Origin: CAYJLF01 sp964371055
GTDB taxonomy: Bacteria > Eisenbacteria > RBG-16-71-46 > CAIMUX01
Direction: 5' to 3'
Assembly: GCA_964371055.1 (NCBI GenBank)
Contig: CAYJLF010000027.1
Span: 1-64,000 of the forward strand
Length of the DNA stretch: 64,000 nucleotides
Of the stretch, positions 42,441 to 51,739 are shown in pieces (position 1 is the stretch's first letter; every line of letters starts with the position of its first letter). The notes under the pieces are model-generated. The model ran no database searches and was not told the origin of the DNA. It saw only the letters and a program-made list of their open reading frames with translations. A program made the position numbers and the translations under genes.

Positions 42441-44906
42441 TTATCGAAGCACGATCAGGCGATTCGTCAGGATCCGCTCTCCCGCCGCCACCCGGACGAA
42501 GTAAAGGCCGGCGGGGAGGTCGACTCCTGCCGCCCCAAGAGAGAGATCGAGCCGGTTGTCCCCGGCGACGAGCGATCCCCGGTGCAGTTCGACGACCAGA
42601 CGTCCGTCCGGCCCGTGCAGGGAGACCCGTCCGTCGGTCGCGACCGGCAGGGTGAAGCGCAGGGCGAAGCCGGCCCGCGCCGGATTGGGGACCACCCGCA
42701 GGATCGGCACGCCCCCGGCGACGCCCGCGGCGTCGGGAACCTCGACGGTGAGATCGCCGCTCCCCCCGGCAATGTGGTAGCGGGAGGAGAACTCCTGGAA
42801 ATACTGATTGGCGATCGAGAAGTCGCGCACCACGACCATGTTCTCGTCGTTGTCGAAGTTGGCGTTGCTCGACCAGTTCGGCGAGCCGGTGATCACCGTC
42901 GGGTCCAGCGGCGTCTGGTTGACATCCAGAATCATGTACTTGTGGTGAAGGGATCCAGCTTCGACGTCCAACCAGACGTCGGCGGGGGGATCCCACGGTT
43001 CGCTGCCGCCTCCGATCATGTCGGGGTATTCGCTGTCGGGGTTGCTCCCCTCGGCGGAATCGAAGACGCCCCGCAACTCGAATCCCGGGGTGTAGTACCA
43101 CTTGTTCCGCAGATCGGAGGCCACGTCGTCCCGCGTGAAGGCGAGGATGCAGAAGTGGGTCGAGGCGGTCGCCTGGGAGATCTCGTTGCGCAGGACGGAG
43201 ACGACTCCGTCCGAGGGGCTGAACCAGACCTGGACCGGCACGCCCCCCACGATGGCATCCTTCGGCGTATCGTTGACCTTCCGCGATCCGAAGCGGCTCA
43301 AGTTCGGATCGGGCGTGTCGGTCGCCGATCCCCACATCTCGTTGAATTCGGCCGTATAGATCGCCGCCAGGGCGGCATCCTGGAAGACGATCACGTTCTG
43401 GGCATCGGTGTAGGCCCCCTGGCTCGTCAGGTTGAGCGAGCCGGTCCAAACCCAATCGTCCGCGCCGTCGGGACTCCCGTGGCGATGGTCGAAGATGAAG
43501 AACTTGTTGTGCATCAGACCGCTGCCCGAGTTGAGGCCGTAGGCGTCGTCGATGACGGTGATGCCGGCCTGCTGCAGGCGGACGACCTGGGACTGGTAGG
43601 GCGCGCCGTCGCGGTCGTCATAGGCGAAGCGAACCGCCACGCCGCGGTTATGAGCCGCGATCAGGGCGTCCGCCACGACGCTGAGGTCGAAGCTGTAGAT
43701 GCAGACGTCGATCGAATACTGCGCGGCGTCAATCCGCTCGACCAGCTTGGCGGGGAGGTTCATCAACCCCTGCGCGGGCGTGCCCAGAGCCAGGGAAGTG
43801 TCGCAGAGCTTGTTGAAGAAGACCTGGATCTCTCCGCTCGTCTCGGGACCCGAGGAGGTGCAGAAGTACTCCGTCCCGGTCAGCGTGGTGACCCCGTTGC
43901 TCCCGGTCGTCTGGACGCGGAAGAGGTGCACGCGGGCGGGCTCCAGGCCGGAGAGTGTCAAGGCATGCTCGGTCACGAGGGCCGGATCGCTGACGGTGCC
44001 GAGCTCGAAACCGTCGGTATAGCCATAGTCGATGCGGCTGTTGGCCGGCACGTCCGTGGTCCACGCGATCGTGACCTGGTTCGACTGCAGGTCGGTCACC
44101 GTCGGGCCGCTCAGGATCCGCGGTCCGGGGATGATGATGTCCCCGGGGAACCGCGGCACGATCTGGTAGCCGACGGTGTAGGGCGAGGAGGGGTCGTATT
44201 GCTTCAGGATGCCGATGACGTCGAAGGCTCCGACCGGAGCGGGCATCGCGCCGACGCCGGTGTCTCCATCGATGAACATGGTGCAGGTGCCGCTGCCGTC
44301 GGCCAGGATGACGGTGCCGTTGGCCCCGGGGTTGGGCCAGGTGCCGCTCCAGGTGACGCCCTCGATGCGGATGAGACGGCTCTCATTCGGCTCCCAGCGG
44401 GTGCTGGCGCCGCATCCATTCAGGATCCCCGCGGCGGTCACGTTGGCGCAGGTCACGACCAGGGGGTCGGGGACCGTGATGTCCGCGGCGTGCACCGTCC
44501 AGGTCGACATCAGCACTTCGGTGGTGCCGTTGAACTGGCCGATCGTGCCGTTGGCGGTCATGCTGTCGCCGATCTGGAAGGTGGCCGGCACCGCGTTGAG
44601 ATAGACCTCGATGCCGCCGGTCGCATCCTGCAGGAAGATGTCGGTCCAGGCCGAAGCGTAGACGCCCGTGCCGGCCGTGACGACTCCGGTGACGCTGACC
44701 GGTGTGCCGACGGTGTACGGGGTCTTGGGCACCCCGTTGAGATCGTTGCAGTGCAAATCGCCGATCGGGACGGCGAAGGCCGGCGCGGAGCCTCCCAGAC
44801 AGGCCAGCGCGGACGCCAGCCAGAGACCCGAGAGGAGGGAACGGGACGAGAACGACGGCGCCCGGCCGACCGGGATGGATGAAGTCCGCCGACGATACCG
44901 CAGCAT
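42441..44906 (-). CDS. secreted phospholipase D-like protein with OB-like, Fn3 and sorting domains
   Basis: An 821-residue exported protein. Signal peptide (LSGLWLASALACLGGSAPAF), then an OB-fold-like domain (GVPKTPYTVGTPVSVTGVVT, IFLQDATGGIEVYL) such as occurs in extracellular nucleases; then a fibronectin-type segment (VTDLQSNQVTIAWTTDVPAN). Two phospholipase D half-sites follow: HNKFFIFD preceded by VDVCIYSFD-like strands, and HHKYMILD with TGSPNWSSNANFDNDEN, so both HxK(x)4D motifs are complete. The C-terminus is FlgD-like (VVPNPARAGFALRFTLP, LHGPDGRLV, AGLYFVRV, NRLIVLR). A nuclease or phospholipase role outside the cell is likely; which one is not decidable. The ATG at 44906 has AAGGAGA at 5 nt. 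Confidence 0.82.
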   Translation of the reverse strand: MLRYRRRTSSIPVGRAPSFSSRSLLSGLWLASALACLGGSAPAFAVPIGDLHCNDLNGVPKTPYTVGTPVSVTGVVTAGTGVYASAWTDIFLQDATGGIEVYLNAVPATFQIGDSMTANGTIGQFNGTTEVLMSTWTVHAADITVPDPLVVTCANVTAAGILNGCGASTRWEPNESRLIRIEGVTWSGTWPNPGANGTVILADGSGTCTMFIDGDTGVGAMPAPVGAFDVIGILKQYDPSSPYTVGYQIVPRFPGDIIIPGPRILSGPTVTDLQSNQVTIAWTTDVPANSRIDYGYTDGFELGTVSDPALVTEHALTLSGLEPARVHLFRVQTTGSNGVTTLTGTEYFCTSSGPETSGEIQVFFNKLCDTSLALGTPAQGLMNLPAKLVERIDAAQYSIDVCIYSFDLSVVADALIAAHNRGVAVRFAYDDRDGAPYQSQVVRLQQAGITVIDDAYGLNSGSGLMHNKFFIFDHRHGSPDGADDWVWTGSLNLTSQGAYTDAQNVIVFQDAALAAIYTAEFNEMWGSATDTPDPNLSRFGSRKVNDTPKDAIVGGVPVQVWFSPSDGVVSVLRNEISQATASTHFCILAFTRDDVASDLRNKWYYTPGFELRGVFDSAEGSNPDSEYPDMIGGGSEPWDPPADVWLDVEAGSLHHKYMILDVNQTPLDPTVITGSPNWSSNANFDNDENMVVVRDFSIANQYFQEFSSRYHIAGGSGDLTVEVPDAAGVAGGVPILRVVPNPARAGFALRFTLPVATDGRVSLHGPDGRLVVELHRGSLVAGDNRLDLSLGAAGVDLPAGLYFVRVAAGERILTNRLIVLR

Positions 44907-44956
44907 GATGATCTCCTTGAGGTGGGTGGGGTGAGTGCCGGGCACGGACGCGGGGG

Positions 44957-44985
44957 AGGATAGGCCGCGGGCGTCCCGGGTTCAA
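44957..44985 (-). promoter_or_regulatory. sigma70-like promoter of the phospholipase D gene
   Basis: On the minus strand TTGAAC (44985-44980) and TATCCT (44962-44957) are 17 nt apart, about 50 nt before the ATG at 44906. Confidence 0.55.
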
Positions 44986-44997
44986 CCCGAGACGCCC
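44969..44997. repeat. 29-bp inverted repeat over the -35 element
   Basis: GGGCGTCCCGGGTT, one base, then AACCCGAGACGCCC: 13 of 14 positions pair. It covers the -35 of the phospholipase gene promoter and lies 58 nt past the tldE stop in the direction of transcription. It could be an operator or the end structure of the tldDE transcript; no T run follows. Confidence 0.6.
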
Positions 44998-45054
44998 GCC
45001 GCGGGCGGCGGCTGTCCGACCGGCGCGCCGGGGCGCCGGTCTCCGGCGGAGCCC

Positions 45055-46437
45055 TCAGGTACCCGATACCGTGGCCTCGCGGAGCCGGAAGGTCGGGGTC
45101 TTGACGCCGCCGTCCCAGACCAGGTCGTTGCCCACGGCGTCGACGGCGCCGAGGAGCTCGGGAATCGAACCGGATACGGTGACGCGCGCCACGGGGCGGA
45201 CCGGTTTCCCCTTCTCGATCCAGAGTCCCGAGACCGCACTGGAGAAACGGTCGTTCGTCGGATCCAGGCCGATCCACCACCCGCTCATGCCCCAGATCCA
45301 CAATCCACGATCGACGCCGGCCAGAATCTCCTCGGGCGTGGCCGCGCCGGGCTGCAGATAGAGGTTGTGCACGCCGATGCCGGGCAGCGCTTCGTAGCCG
45401 TCGCGGTTGGAGCTGCCGGTCGAGCCGGTTCCCAGCCTGCTCCCCGCCGCGAGATCGCAGAGTGTGCCCGTGACGCGGCCTTCCGTCACCAGCTCGATGT
45501 TCCGGGTGTCGACTCCCTCGCCGTCGAACGGAACCCGCCCCGGAGCCCGCAGGTGGCGCCCCTCGTCGCGAACCGTCACGAGCGGACTGCCGATCTGCGG
45601 TTCGTTCGTCTGTTCCCGCAGAGCCGCGAGCCACGAACGTCCGCGGCTCAAGTGGCTGCCGTTCAGCGCCACCGACAGGTAGATCAGGAGCGTCCAGCCG
45701 GCATCGGGGCTGAAGACGAGCGGATAGCGACCGGTCTCCACCGGGGCCCCGCCCAGGAGGCGCACCGCCAGCTCCCCGGCCCGCCGCCCGATCGCTTCGG
45801 GTTCAGGGCGGTCCGCGAGGCGCACGCCGCTCCAGGAGTGGTCTCCCGGCTGCATCTCCCCATCCTCTTCCGCGATGACCGACGCGCCGACACTCAGGCC
45901 GGTGCTGCCGTAGTGCCGGAAGAGCCCATTCGTGTTGGCGATCCAGACCGCTGACTCATTCTCGTTCCAGCTCGCACCGTTGCTGCGGCGGATCTTCCGG
46001 TCGTAGCCGAGCGCCGCCTTCTCGACGCGGGCCAGCGCCTCCATCCGGTCCTCGACCGACAGGGCCGCGATCGCCGGATCGGCGCAGCCCAGGGCCGCAC
46101 CCTCGTCCCGGCCGTCCCCCGGTCCGGAGGCCGGCGCCAGGGAGAGATCGTCGCGAGTCGAGGCGGCCGCGGCCAGTTCGCACGCCCGCCGCGCCGCTTC
46201 CGCCGCGCCGTCCGGATCGGTCCGGGCCGTATGGCAGAAGCCGAGACGGTCGTCCTTCATCGCCCGGATGGCGAGGCCGCGCGATCCGGCCTTCTGGATC
46301 GTCTCGACGCGGCCGTCGCGGTAGTCGTAGCTCACCCGGCGCCTCGTCTGCAGCCAGGCATCACCGGCGGCGCCTTCCCGGCGCAGAACCTCGAGCGCCC
46401 GTTCGAGGACGGGGCGGGTATCCATCTGTGCGTCCAT
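45055..46437 (-). CDS. tldE: TldE/PmbA-family protein
   Basis: A 460-residue homologue of TldE (PmbA), the non-metal partner subunit of the TldD/E heterodimeric peptidase that cleaves unfolded peptides and matures modified peptides such as microcin B17. The N-terminus LERALEVLRREGAAGDAWLQ has no signal peptide. Later marks are RVPFDGEGVDTRNIELVTEG, LVTEGRVTGTLCDLAAGSRL, NLYLQPGAATPEEILAGVDR and SGLWIEKGKPVRPV. It follows tldD by 13 nt on the same strand. Confidence 0.88.
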   Translation of the reverse strand: MDAQMDTRPVLERALEVLRREGAAGDAWLQTRRRVSYDYRDGRVETIQKAGSRGLAIRAMKDDRLGFCHTARTDPDGAAEAARRACELAAAASTRDDLSLAPASGPGDGRDEGAALGCADPAIAALSVEDRMEALARVEKAALGYDRKIRRSNGASWNENESAVWIANTNGLFRHYGSTGLSVGASVIAEEDGEMQPGDHSWSGVRLADRPEPEAIGRRAGELAVRLLGGAPVETGRYPLVFSPDAGWTLLIYLSVALNGSHLSRGRSWLAALREQTNEPQIGSPLVTVRDEGRHLRAPGRVPFDGEGVDTRNIELVTEGRVTGTLCDLAAGSRLGTGSTGSSNRDGYEALPGIGVHNLYLQPGAATPEEILAGVDRGLWIWGMSGWWIGLDPTNDRFSSAVSGLWIEKGKPVRPVARVTVSGSIPELLGAVDAVGNDLVWDGGVKTPTFRLREATVSGT

Positions 46438-46450
46438 CGCTCCCCCCTCC

Positions 46451-47992
46451 TCAGGCCTGGCCCGAGCCGCCGACCGTCATCGCGGCGATCCGCAGCGTGG
46501 GAGCGCCGGAAGTCACCGGCACCCACTGTCCCTTGCCACAGGTGCCGTTCCAGAACTTCTGGTCCGGTCCCACTCGGTCGATCCTTCGCATGATCTCCGG
46601 CCCGTTGCCCACGAGCGTGGCGCCCCGCACCGGGGTCGTGACGCGGCCGTCCTCGATGAGGTAGCCCTCGAGCACGCCGAAGGTGAAGTTGCCGGAGGTG
46701 GTGTCCACCTCGCCTCCGCCCAGGGTGCGGGCGTAGAGCCCGGACTTCGTGCTCCGGATGATCTCCTCGACCGGATCATCCCCGGGCACGAGGTAGGTGT
46801 TGCTCATCCGCACCAGGGGCTGGAAACGGTACGACTGGCGCCGGCCGTTGCCGGTGCGCGGGACCTTGAGCGCCGTCGCGGTCACGTAGTCGTTCATGAA
46901 GCCGCGGAGGATGCCCTTCTCGATCAAGGCGCTCTCCTGCGGCGGGTAGCCTTCGTCATCCAGGTTGTACGAGCCGCGAAGGTCCGGCCGCGCTCCGGTG
47001 TCGACGACCGTGACCTTGCGGGAAGCCACCTCTTCTCCGACTTTGCCGGCGAACATCGAACTCCCGCGCACGACGGCATCGGCTTCGAGCCCGTGTCCGA
47101 CCGCCTCGTGGAAGAGCACGCCGCCGCCGGCTCCGAGCACCACCGGCATCTCGCCCGCCGGCGCCTCCTGCGCGTCGAGCATGGCGACCGCCATGCGGGC
47201 CGCTTCGCGCGCCGCGCGATCGAGCGTATCGTCATCCATCTGCTCCGCGCCCATGCGGCGCGAGATCCGTTCTACCCCGGTCCCGCGGCGGCCGTCCCGC
47301 GCCGCGATCACGTTGATCCGAACGTAGACGTTGGGCAGCGCATCCTCCGCCCAGATCCCCTCCGAGTTGATGACCAGGAAGCGCTGATGGTCGTCGCCAT
47401 GTTCGAGATTGACCTGGCGCACCGAGGCGTCGGCGCCGCGCGCCGCGCGATCGATCCGCTCGAGCCAGCCGACCCTCGTCGTGACCGGAACTTCGTCGAA
47501 CGGAATCCGGATGCGGACCCAGGACGGCCGGTCGGGAGAGCGGAACGCTCCGATCTCACGGCCCCAGGCGCCGGAGGAAGCGATGGCGGCGGCATCGCGC
47601 GCCGCCGCGAGCAGGGCCGGCTCGTCAAACTGGTCGGCGTAGGCGTAGCCCGTGCGCTCACCGTCAACGGCGCGGACGCCGCATCCCGCCGTGATGCCCT
47701 GCTCGCACGACTCGACTCTTCCCTCGACGAGAGTGACGCGCGTGCTGGTGCGGGTCTCGAAGTAGAGCTCCGCGAACCCGGCGCCGCGGGCGCGGGCGGC
47801 GTTCAGCACACGGGCCGCCATCGCTTCGTCGACGGGAAACGGGCCGGCCGGCAGGAGTCCGGCCATGGCATCGGCGTCGTAAGGCGAGAGCAGGCGACCG
47901 AGAGTCGGAGGGAGGCAGAGCAGTCCTCCCCCGGCAGCCGCGCCGCCCAGCAACCCGAGAAAACGGCGGCGCGGAATGGAGCGTTCATGCAT
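46451..47992 (-). CDS. tldD: TldD-family zinc peptidase with Tat-type signal
   Basis: A 513-residue TldD homologue, the catalytic zinc subunit. The HExxxH motif is in LFHEAVGHGLEADAVVRGSS; other marks are GGGVLFHEA, GSYNLDDEGYPPQE, LIEKGILRGFMNDYVTA and FTFGVLEGYLIEDGRV. Unlike the usual cytosolic TldD it starts MHERSIPRRRFLGLLGGAAA followed by a hydrophobic run, a twin-arginine signal pattern, suggesting folded export or membrane anchoring. The ATG at 47992 has GGGAGG upstream; longer frames would mask this signal. It is divergent from the ceramide operon. Confidence 0.87.
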   Translation of the reverse strand: MHERSIPRRRFLGLLGGAAAGGGLLCLPPTLGRLLSPYDADAMAGLLPAGPFPVDEAMAARVLNAARARGAGFAELYFETRTSTRVTLVEGRVESCEQGITAGCGVRAVDGERTGYAYADQFDEPALLAAARDAAAIASSGAWGREIGAFRSPDRPSWVRIRIPFDEVPVTTRVGWLERIDRAARGADASVRQVNLEHGDDHQRFLVINSEGIWAEDALPNVYVRINVIAARDGRRGTGVERISRRMGAEQMDDDTLDRAAREAARMAVAMLDAQEAPAGEMPVVLGAGGGVLFHEAVGHGLEADAVVRGSSMFAGKVGEEVASRKVTVVDTGARPDLRGSYNLDDEGYPPQESALIEKGILRGFMNDYVTATALKVPRTGNGRRQSYRFQPLVRMSNTYLVPGDDPVEEIIRSTKSGLYARTLGGGEVDTTSGNFTFGVLEGYLIEDGRVTTPVRGATLVGNGPEIMRRIDRVGPDQKFWNGTCGKGQWVPVTSGAPTLRIAAMTVGGSGQA

Positions 47993-48125
47993 GTCGACAC
48001 CTCCCGGAGATGGGGGATGAACGGGCCCGGCCGCGGAGGAGCATAGCGCAGACCACGCCACGGCGCGACCCCGGATGACCTTCGCGGCGGCGGGCCGAAG
48101 CAGTGCGCCGAGCCGGAGAGACCGC

Positions 48126-48154
48126 TTGACTCCACCTGGCACGGTTTCTAACAT
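48126..48154 (+). promoter_or_regulatory. sigma70-like promoter of the ceramide operon
   Basis: TTGACT (48126-48131) and TAACAT (48149-48154) with a 17-nt spacer; predicted transcript start about 30 nt before the ATG at 48189. Confidence 0.6.
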
Positions 48155-48188
48155 CCGCGGGATCTCGTCGTCCAACCCAGAGGAACCC

Positions 48189-49436
48189 ATGCAAGGCAAC
48201 ACACCCCGACCGGAGCAGTCGGCCGGGCCCGGAACGTCCACCCCCGTCGATCTTTTCGACAAGTGCCGGAAGTTCACGCGGGCCCGCGACGCCCAGGCCG
48301 CGGGGCTCTACCCGTACTTCGTCGCGATCGAGGACTCGGAAGGGACCGAGGTCAAAGTCGACGGCAAGCGCAAGATCATGCTCGGCTCCAACAACTATCT
48401 CGGGCTGACGCATGACCCCCGGGTGATGGAGGCGGCCGAGCAGGCGGCCCGCCGGTACGGGACCGGATGCACCGGAAGCCGCTTCCTGAACGGCACGCTC
48501 GACCTGCATGAGAAGCTCGAAGCGGAGCTGGCCGAGTTTCTCGGGAAGCCGTCGGCGATCGTTTTCTCCACGGGGTTTCAGACCAACCTCGGCATCATCT
48601 CCGCCGTCGTGGGGCGCGACGACGTCATCGTCATCGACAAGCTCGATCACGCCTGTATCGTGGATGGCGCGATCCTCTCGCAGGGGCACATCTACCGGTT
48701 CAACCACAACGACATGAACCACCTCGAAGTGGTGCTGCAGAGGGCTCGCCGCCAGCACCCGGAGGCCGGCATTCTGCTCGTCGTGGACGGCATCTTCAGC
48801 ATGGAGGGGGACGTCGCGGATCTGCCGCGGATCGTGCCTCTGGCGCGGAAGTACGGCGCGCGCCTCCTGGTGGACGAGGCGCACTCCATGGGCGTGAGCG
48901 GGCCGACCGGCGCGGGCGTGGCGGAGCAGTTCGGATTGACCGGCGAGACCGATCTCCTCATGGGGACCTTCAGCAAGTCGTTCGCCTCCATCGGCGGCGT
49001 GGCGGCGGGCGACGACGACACGATTCATTACATCAAGCACATGGCGCGCACGATGATCTTCAGCGCGTCGATGCCGCCGTACGCCGTGGCGACCGTGCGG
49101 GCCTGTCTGCAGGTCCTGCGGGCCGAGCCGGAACGGCGCGAACGCCTCTGGCAGAACGCGGAGCGCCTGAAGCGGGGCCTGCAGTCGATGGGATTCGACA
49201 CCGGCCGTTCGACCACGCCGATCATCCCGATCGTGGTCGGAAACACGGAACGGACTTTCCTCTTCTGGCGGGTCCTCTTCGACGCGGGGGTCTTCACCAA
49301 TCCGGTGATCGCCCCGGCCGTTCCGGAAAATGCGGCGCGCATCCGGACGAGCCTGATGGCGACGCACACGGACGCCCTGATCGACGAGGCGCTGGAGCTC
49401 ATCGGGGCGGCCGGCCGGTCGATGGGGTTGATCTAG
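48189..49436 (+). CDS. spt: serine palmitoyltransferase-like alpha-oxoamine synthase
   Basis: A 415-residue PLP enzyme of the alpha-oxoamine synthase family (SPT, KBL, BioF, ALAS). It has MLGSNNYLGLTHDPRVMEAA, YGTGCTGSRFLNGTLDLHEK, STGFQTNLGIISAVVGRDD, DEAHSMGVSGPTGAGVAEQF and the PLP lysine 263 in MGTFSKSFASIGG. The family members are hard to separate by motif alone, but the next three genes (bCerS-like, CerR-like, PAP2) argue for serine palmitoyltransferase, which condenses L-serine with an acyl thioester to 3-ketosphinganine. Length is typical of soluble bacterial SPT. AGAGGA precedes the ATG at 48189. Confidence 0.8.
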   Translation: MQGNTPRPEQSAGPGTSTPVDLFDKCRKFTRARDAQAAGLYPYFVAIEDSEGTEVKVDGKRKIMLGSNNYLGLTHDPRVMEAAEQAARRYGTGCTGSRFLNGTLDLHEKLEAELAEFLGKPSAIVFSTGFQTNLGIISAVVGRDDVIVIDKLDHACIVDGAILSQGHIYRFNHNDMNHLEVVLQRARRQHPEAGILLVVDGIFSMEGDVADLPRIVPLARKYGARLLVDEAHSMGVSGPTGAGVAEQFGLTGETDLLMGTFSKSFASIGGVAAGDDDTIHYIKHMARTMIFSASMPPYAVATVRACLQVLRAEPERRERLWQNAERLKRGLQSMGFDTGRSTTPIIPIVVGNTERTFLFWRVLFDAGVFTNPVIAPAVPENAARIRTSLMATHTDALIDEALELIGAAGRSMGLI

Positions 49437-49456
49437 CCGGGGCCGCGGCGCCGGGC

Positions 49457-50605
49457 ATGCCGATTCCCGACATCCAGATCACGCCCGTGCGAACCCGCCG
49501 GGAGTTGAAGGAGTTCGTGACCTTTCCCTGGATCGTCTATCGCGACGATCCGCTCTGGGTCCCGCCGCTGATCACCGACGCGATGAAGCTCTTCGATCCG
49601 GCCCGGCACCCGTTTCACCGTCACGCCGAGGTGCAGTGCTTCACCGCGCGGTGGGGTGCGGGCGAAGGGAAGCGCGACCAGGTGATCGGACGGATCGCGG
49701 GGATCGTCAACCATGCCCACAATGACTTCCACGGAGAACGGACCGGGTTCTTCGGCTTCTTCGAGACGATTCCGGATCCCCGCGTGCCGCCGTTGCTGCT
49801 GCAGACGGCGGCCGACTGGCTGCGGGAACGGGGCATGGAGCGGATGCGCGGCCCGGCCAACTTCTCGAGCAACGAGGAGTGGGGGCTATTGGTCGACGGC
49901 TTTGATCGATCGCCCATGGTGATGATGACCTACAATCCTCCAACCTACGCCGGCTATCTCGAAGACTTCGGGTGCGTCAAGGCGAAGGATCTCGTGGCTT
50001 ACTGGAGAGACACCGCCACGCCGATGCCGGAGCGGCTGGAGCGCGCGGCGGAGACTTCGGTCGCGGCTCCTTCCGTGACGATCCGCCGCATCGACATGAA
50101 GCGGTTCGGCGAAGAGGTGGGCCGGGTCCGCGAGGTCTACAATGCGGCCTGGGAGAAGAACTGGGGTTTCGTCCCGATGACGCCGGAGGAGATCGACCAC
50201 ATGGCGAAGGAGCTGCGGCCGGTCGTCGATCCGGACTTCGTGGTCTTCGCCGAGGCGGAGGGACGCACGATCGGCTTCGCGCTGGCCTTGCCCGACCTGA
50301 ACCGTGCGCTCAAGGTCGCCAACGGGCGGCTCTGGCCCTTCGGGCTGCTGCGGATGCTGCGGGAAGCCCGCCGGATCCGCGAGGTGCGCGTCCTGACCCT
50401 CGGGGTGATCGAGGCGTACCGGCGGCGTCGCATCGACGCGCTGATGATTGTCCATCTCTGGAAGGCGGCGGTGCGGCGCGGCATGCGCGGCGGGGAGCTC
50501 TCCTGGATGCTCGAGGACAATCTCGCGATCCGCGCCCCGATGGAGAAGATGGGCGCCCGCGTCTACAAGACCTACCGGTTGTACGACTACCCGCTGGCGC
50601 CGTGA
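49457..50605 (+). CDS. GNAT-like bacterial ceramide synthase (bCerS-type)
   Basis: A 382-residue GNAT-superfamily protein of the long type, with an N-terminal DDPLWVPPLITDAMKLFDPA segment, RIAGIVNHAHNDFHGERTGF, MRGPANFSSNEEWGLLVDGF and, in the second half, FVVFAEAEGRTIGFALALPD and TLGVIEAYRRRRIDALMIVH. This resembles the GNAT-type N-acyltransferases next to spt in Caulobacter-type ceramide clusters (bCerS), which attach the second acyl chain to the amino group of the sphingoid base. Starts 20 nt after spt; its stop overlaps the GTG of the next gene. Assignment rests on context plus family type, so moderate confidence. Confidence 0.7.
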   Translation: MPIPDIQITPVRTRRELKEFVTFPWIVYRDDPLWVPPLITDAMKLFDPARHPFHRHAEVQCFTARWGAGEGKRDQVIGRIAGIVNHAHNDFHGERTGFFGFFETIPDPRVPPLLLQTAADWLRERGMERMRGPANFSSNEEWGLLVDGFDRSPMVMMTYNPPTYAGYLEDFGCVKAKDLVAYWRDTATPMPERLERAAETSVAAPSVTIRRIDMKRFGEEVGRVREVYNAAWEKNWGFVPMTPEEIDHMAKELRPVVDPDFVVFAEAEGRTIGFALALPDLNRALKVANGRLWPFGLLRMLREARRIREVRVLTLGVIEAYRRRRIDALMIVHLWKAAVRRGMRGGELSWMLEDNLAIRAPMEKMGARVYKTYRLYDYPLAP

Positions 50606-51681
50606 ATATCCCGCGAGACAAGGAGTCGGCCCGGGGCGCGGGTGGATCCGACCGGCGGCAGGAAGGCCTCTTCTCCCGCCCGGACCGAGTGCTGGTCACC
50701 GGCGGGACCGGCTTCGTCGGGTCGCATCTCGTCGAGTTCCTGGTTCGCCGGGGGTACCGGGTGCGGTTGCTCCTGCGGCGATCGAGCAGCCTCCGCTGGC
50801 TGGAGGGGATTCCGGTCGAGTACGCCTACGGGGATGTGCGGGACCGGGCGTCGCTGGCCGGGGCCTGTGTCGGCATCCGGACCGTGTTCCACTTCGGCGG
50901 GGTGACGCGGGCGTTTTCCGCCTCGGAGTTTCGCGAGGTCAACGCGCTCGGCACGAGGAATCTGGCCGAGGCCCTGGCCGAGCGCGGGACGCCCGGCGGC
51001 AGCTTCATCTACTGCAGCAGCCTCGCCGCGGGCGGACCGGGCCTCGCGGTGGAGCGCGACCCTAACCCGGTGCGCACCGAGGCCGACCCTCCGGCGCCGG
51101 TCACTCCCTACGGCCGGAGCAAACTGGAGGGGGAGGTGATGCTCCGCGAGGTGGCCGACGCGACGGGCAAGTTCCGCCACGTCGTGCTGCGTCCGCCGGT
51201 CGTCTACGGGCCTCGGGACGAGGCCGTCCTGGTCCTCTTGAAGTGGATCAAGAACGGATTCCTGCCGTTGCCGCGCGGGGCCGCCTGCCGGTTGAGCCTG
51301 GTCTTCGTCGAGGACCTGGTCGAGGCGGCGGTGCGGACGGCCGAGAGCGGAACGCGCGGAACGTACTATGTGTCCGACGGCCGTGAGTACACCTGGACGG
51401 AGATTGCGGAGCGGGCCGCCGACCTGATGGATGTCCGTGTGCGGCCCATCCCCGTCGCGCGCCTGACGGCCGACCTGGCCGCCGGGTTCAGCGAGCTGTG
51501 GGGCGCGCTGGTCCGCTCCCCGGCCGTGCTGAGTCGAGCCAAGGTGACCGACATCTGGCATTCGCACTGGGTCTGTTCGTCCGAGCGGGCGCGCCGGGAC
51601 TGGGGTTTTTCCCCGCAGCATCCGCTGGAGCGCGGCCTCGAGGAGACGCTCACCTGGTACCGTCTGAACCAGTGGCTCTGA
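50602..51681 (+). CDS. NAD-dependent epimerase/dehydratase family protein (CerR-type reductase)
   Basis: A 359-residue extended short-chain dehydrogenase: RVLVTGGTGFVGSHLVEFLV, FHFGGVTRAFSASEFREVNA, IYCSSLAAGGPG, the catalytic YxxxK in TPYGRSKLEGEVML, and VVLRPPVVYGPRDEAVL. In the ceramide pathway of Caulobacter a protein of this family (CerR) reduces the 3-keto group; position directly after a bCerS-like gene supports the same role. It starts at GTG with a GTGA overlap on the previous stop. Confidence 0.72.
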   Translation: MNIPRDKESARGAGGSDRRQEGLFSRPDRVLVTGGTGFVGSHLVEFLVRRGYRVRLLLRRSSSLRWLEGIPVEYAYGDVRDRASLAGACVGIRTVFHFGGVTRAFSASEFREVNALGTRNLAEALAERGTPGGSFIYCSSLAAGGPGLAVERDPNPVRTEADPPAPVTPYGRSKLEGEVMLREVADATGKFRHVVLRPPVVYGPRDEAVLVLLKWIKNGFLPLPRGAACRLSLVFVEDLVEAAVRTAESGTRGTYYVSDGREYTWTEIAERAADLMDVRVRPIPVARLTADLAAGFSELWGALVRSPAVLSRAKVTDIWHSHWVCSSERARRDWGFSPQHPLERGLEETLTWYRLNQWL

Positions 51682-51739
51682 GGAGTCGATCGACCACCGC
51701 CGCCACGGCGGTGGAAGGCCCCGACGCCGATCCGGATGA

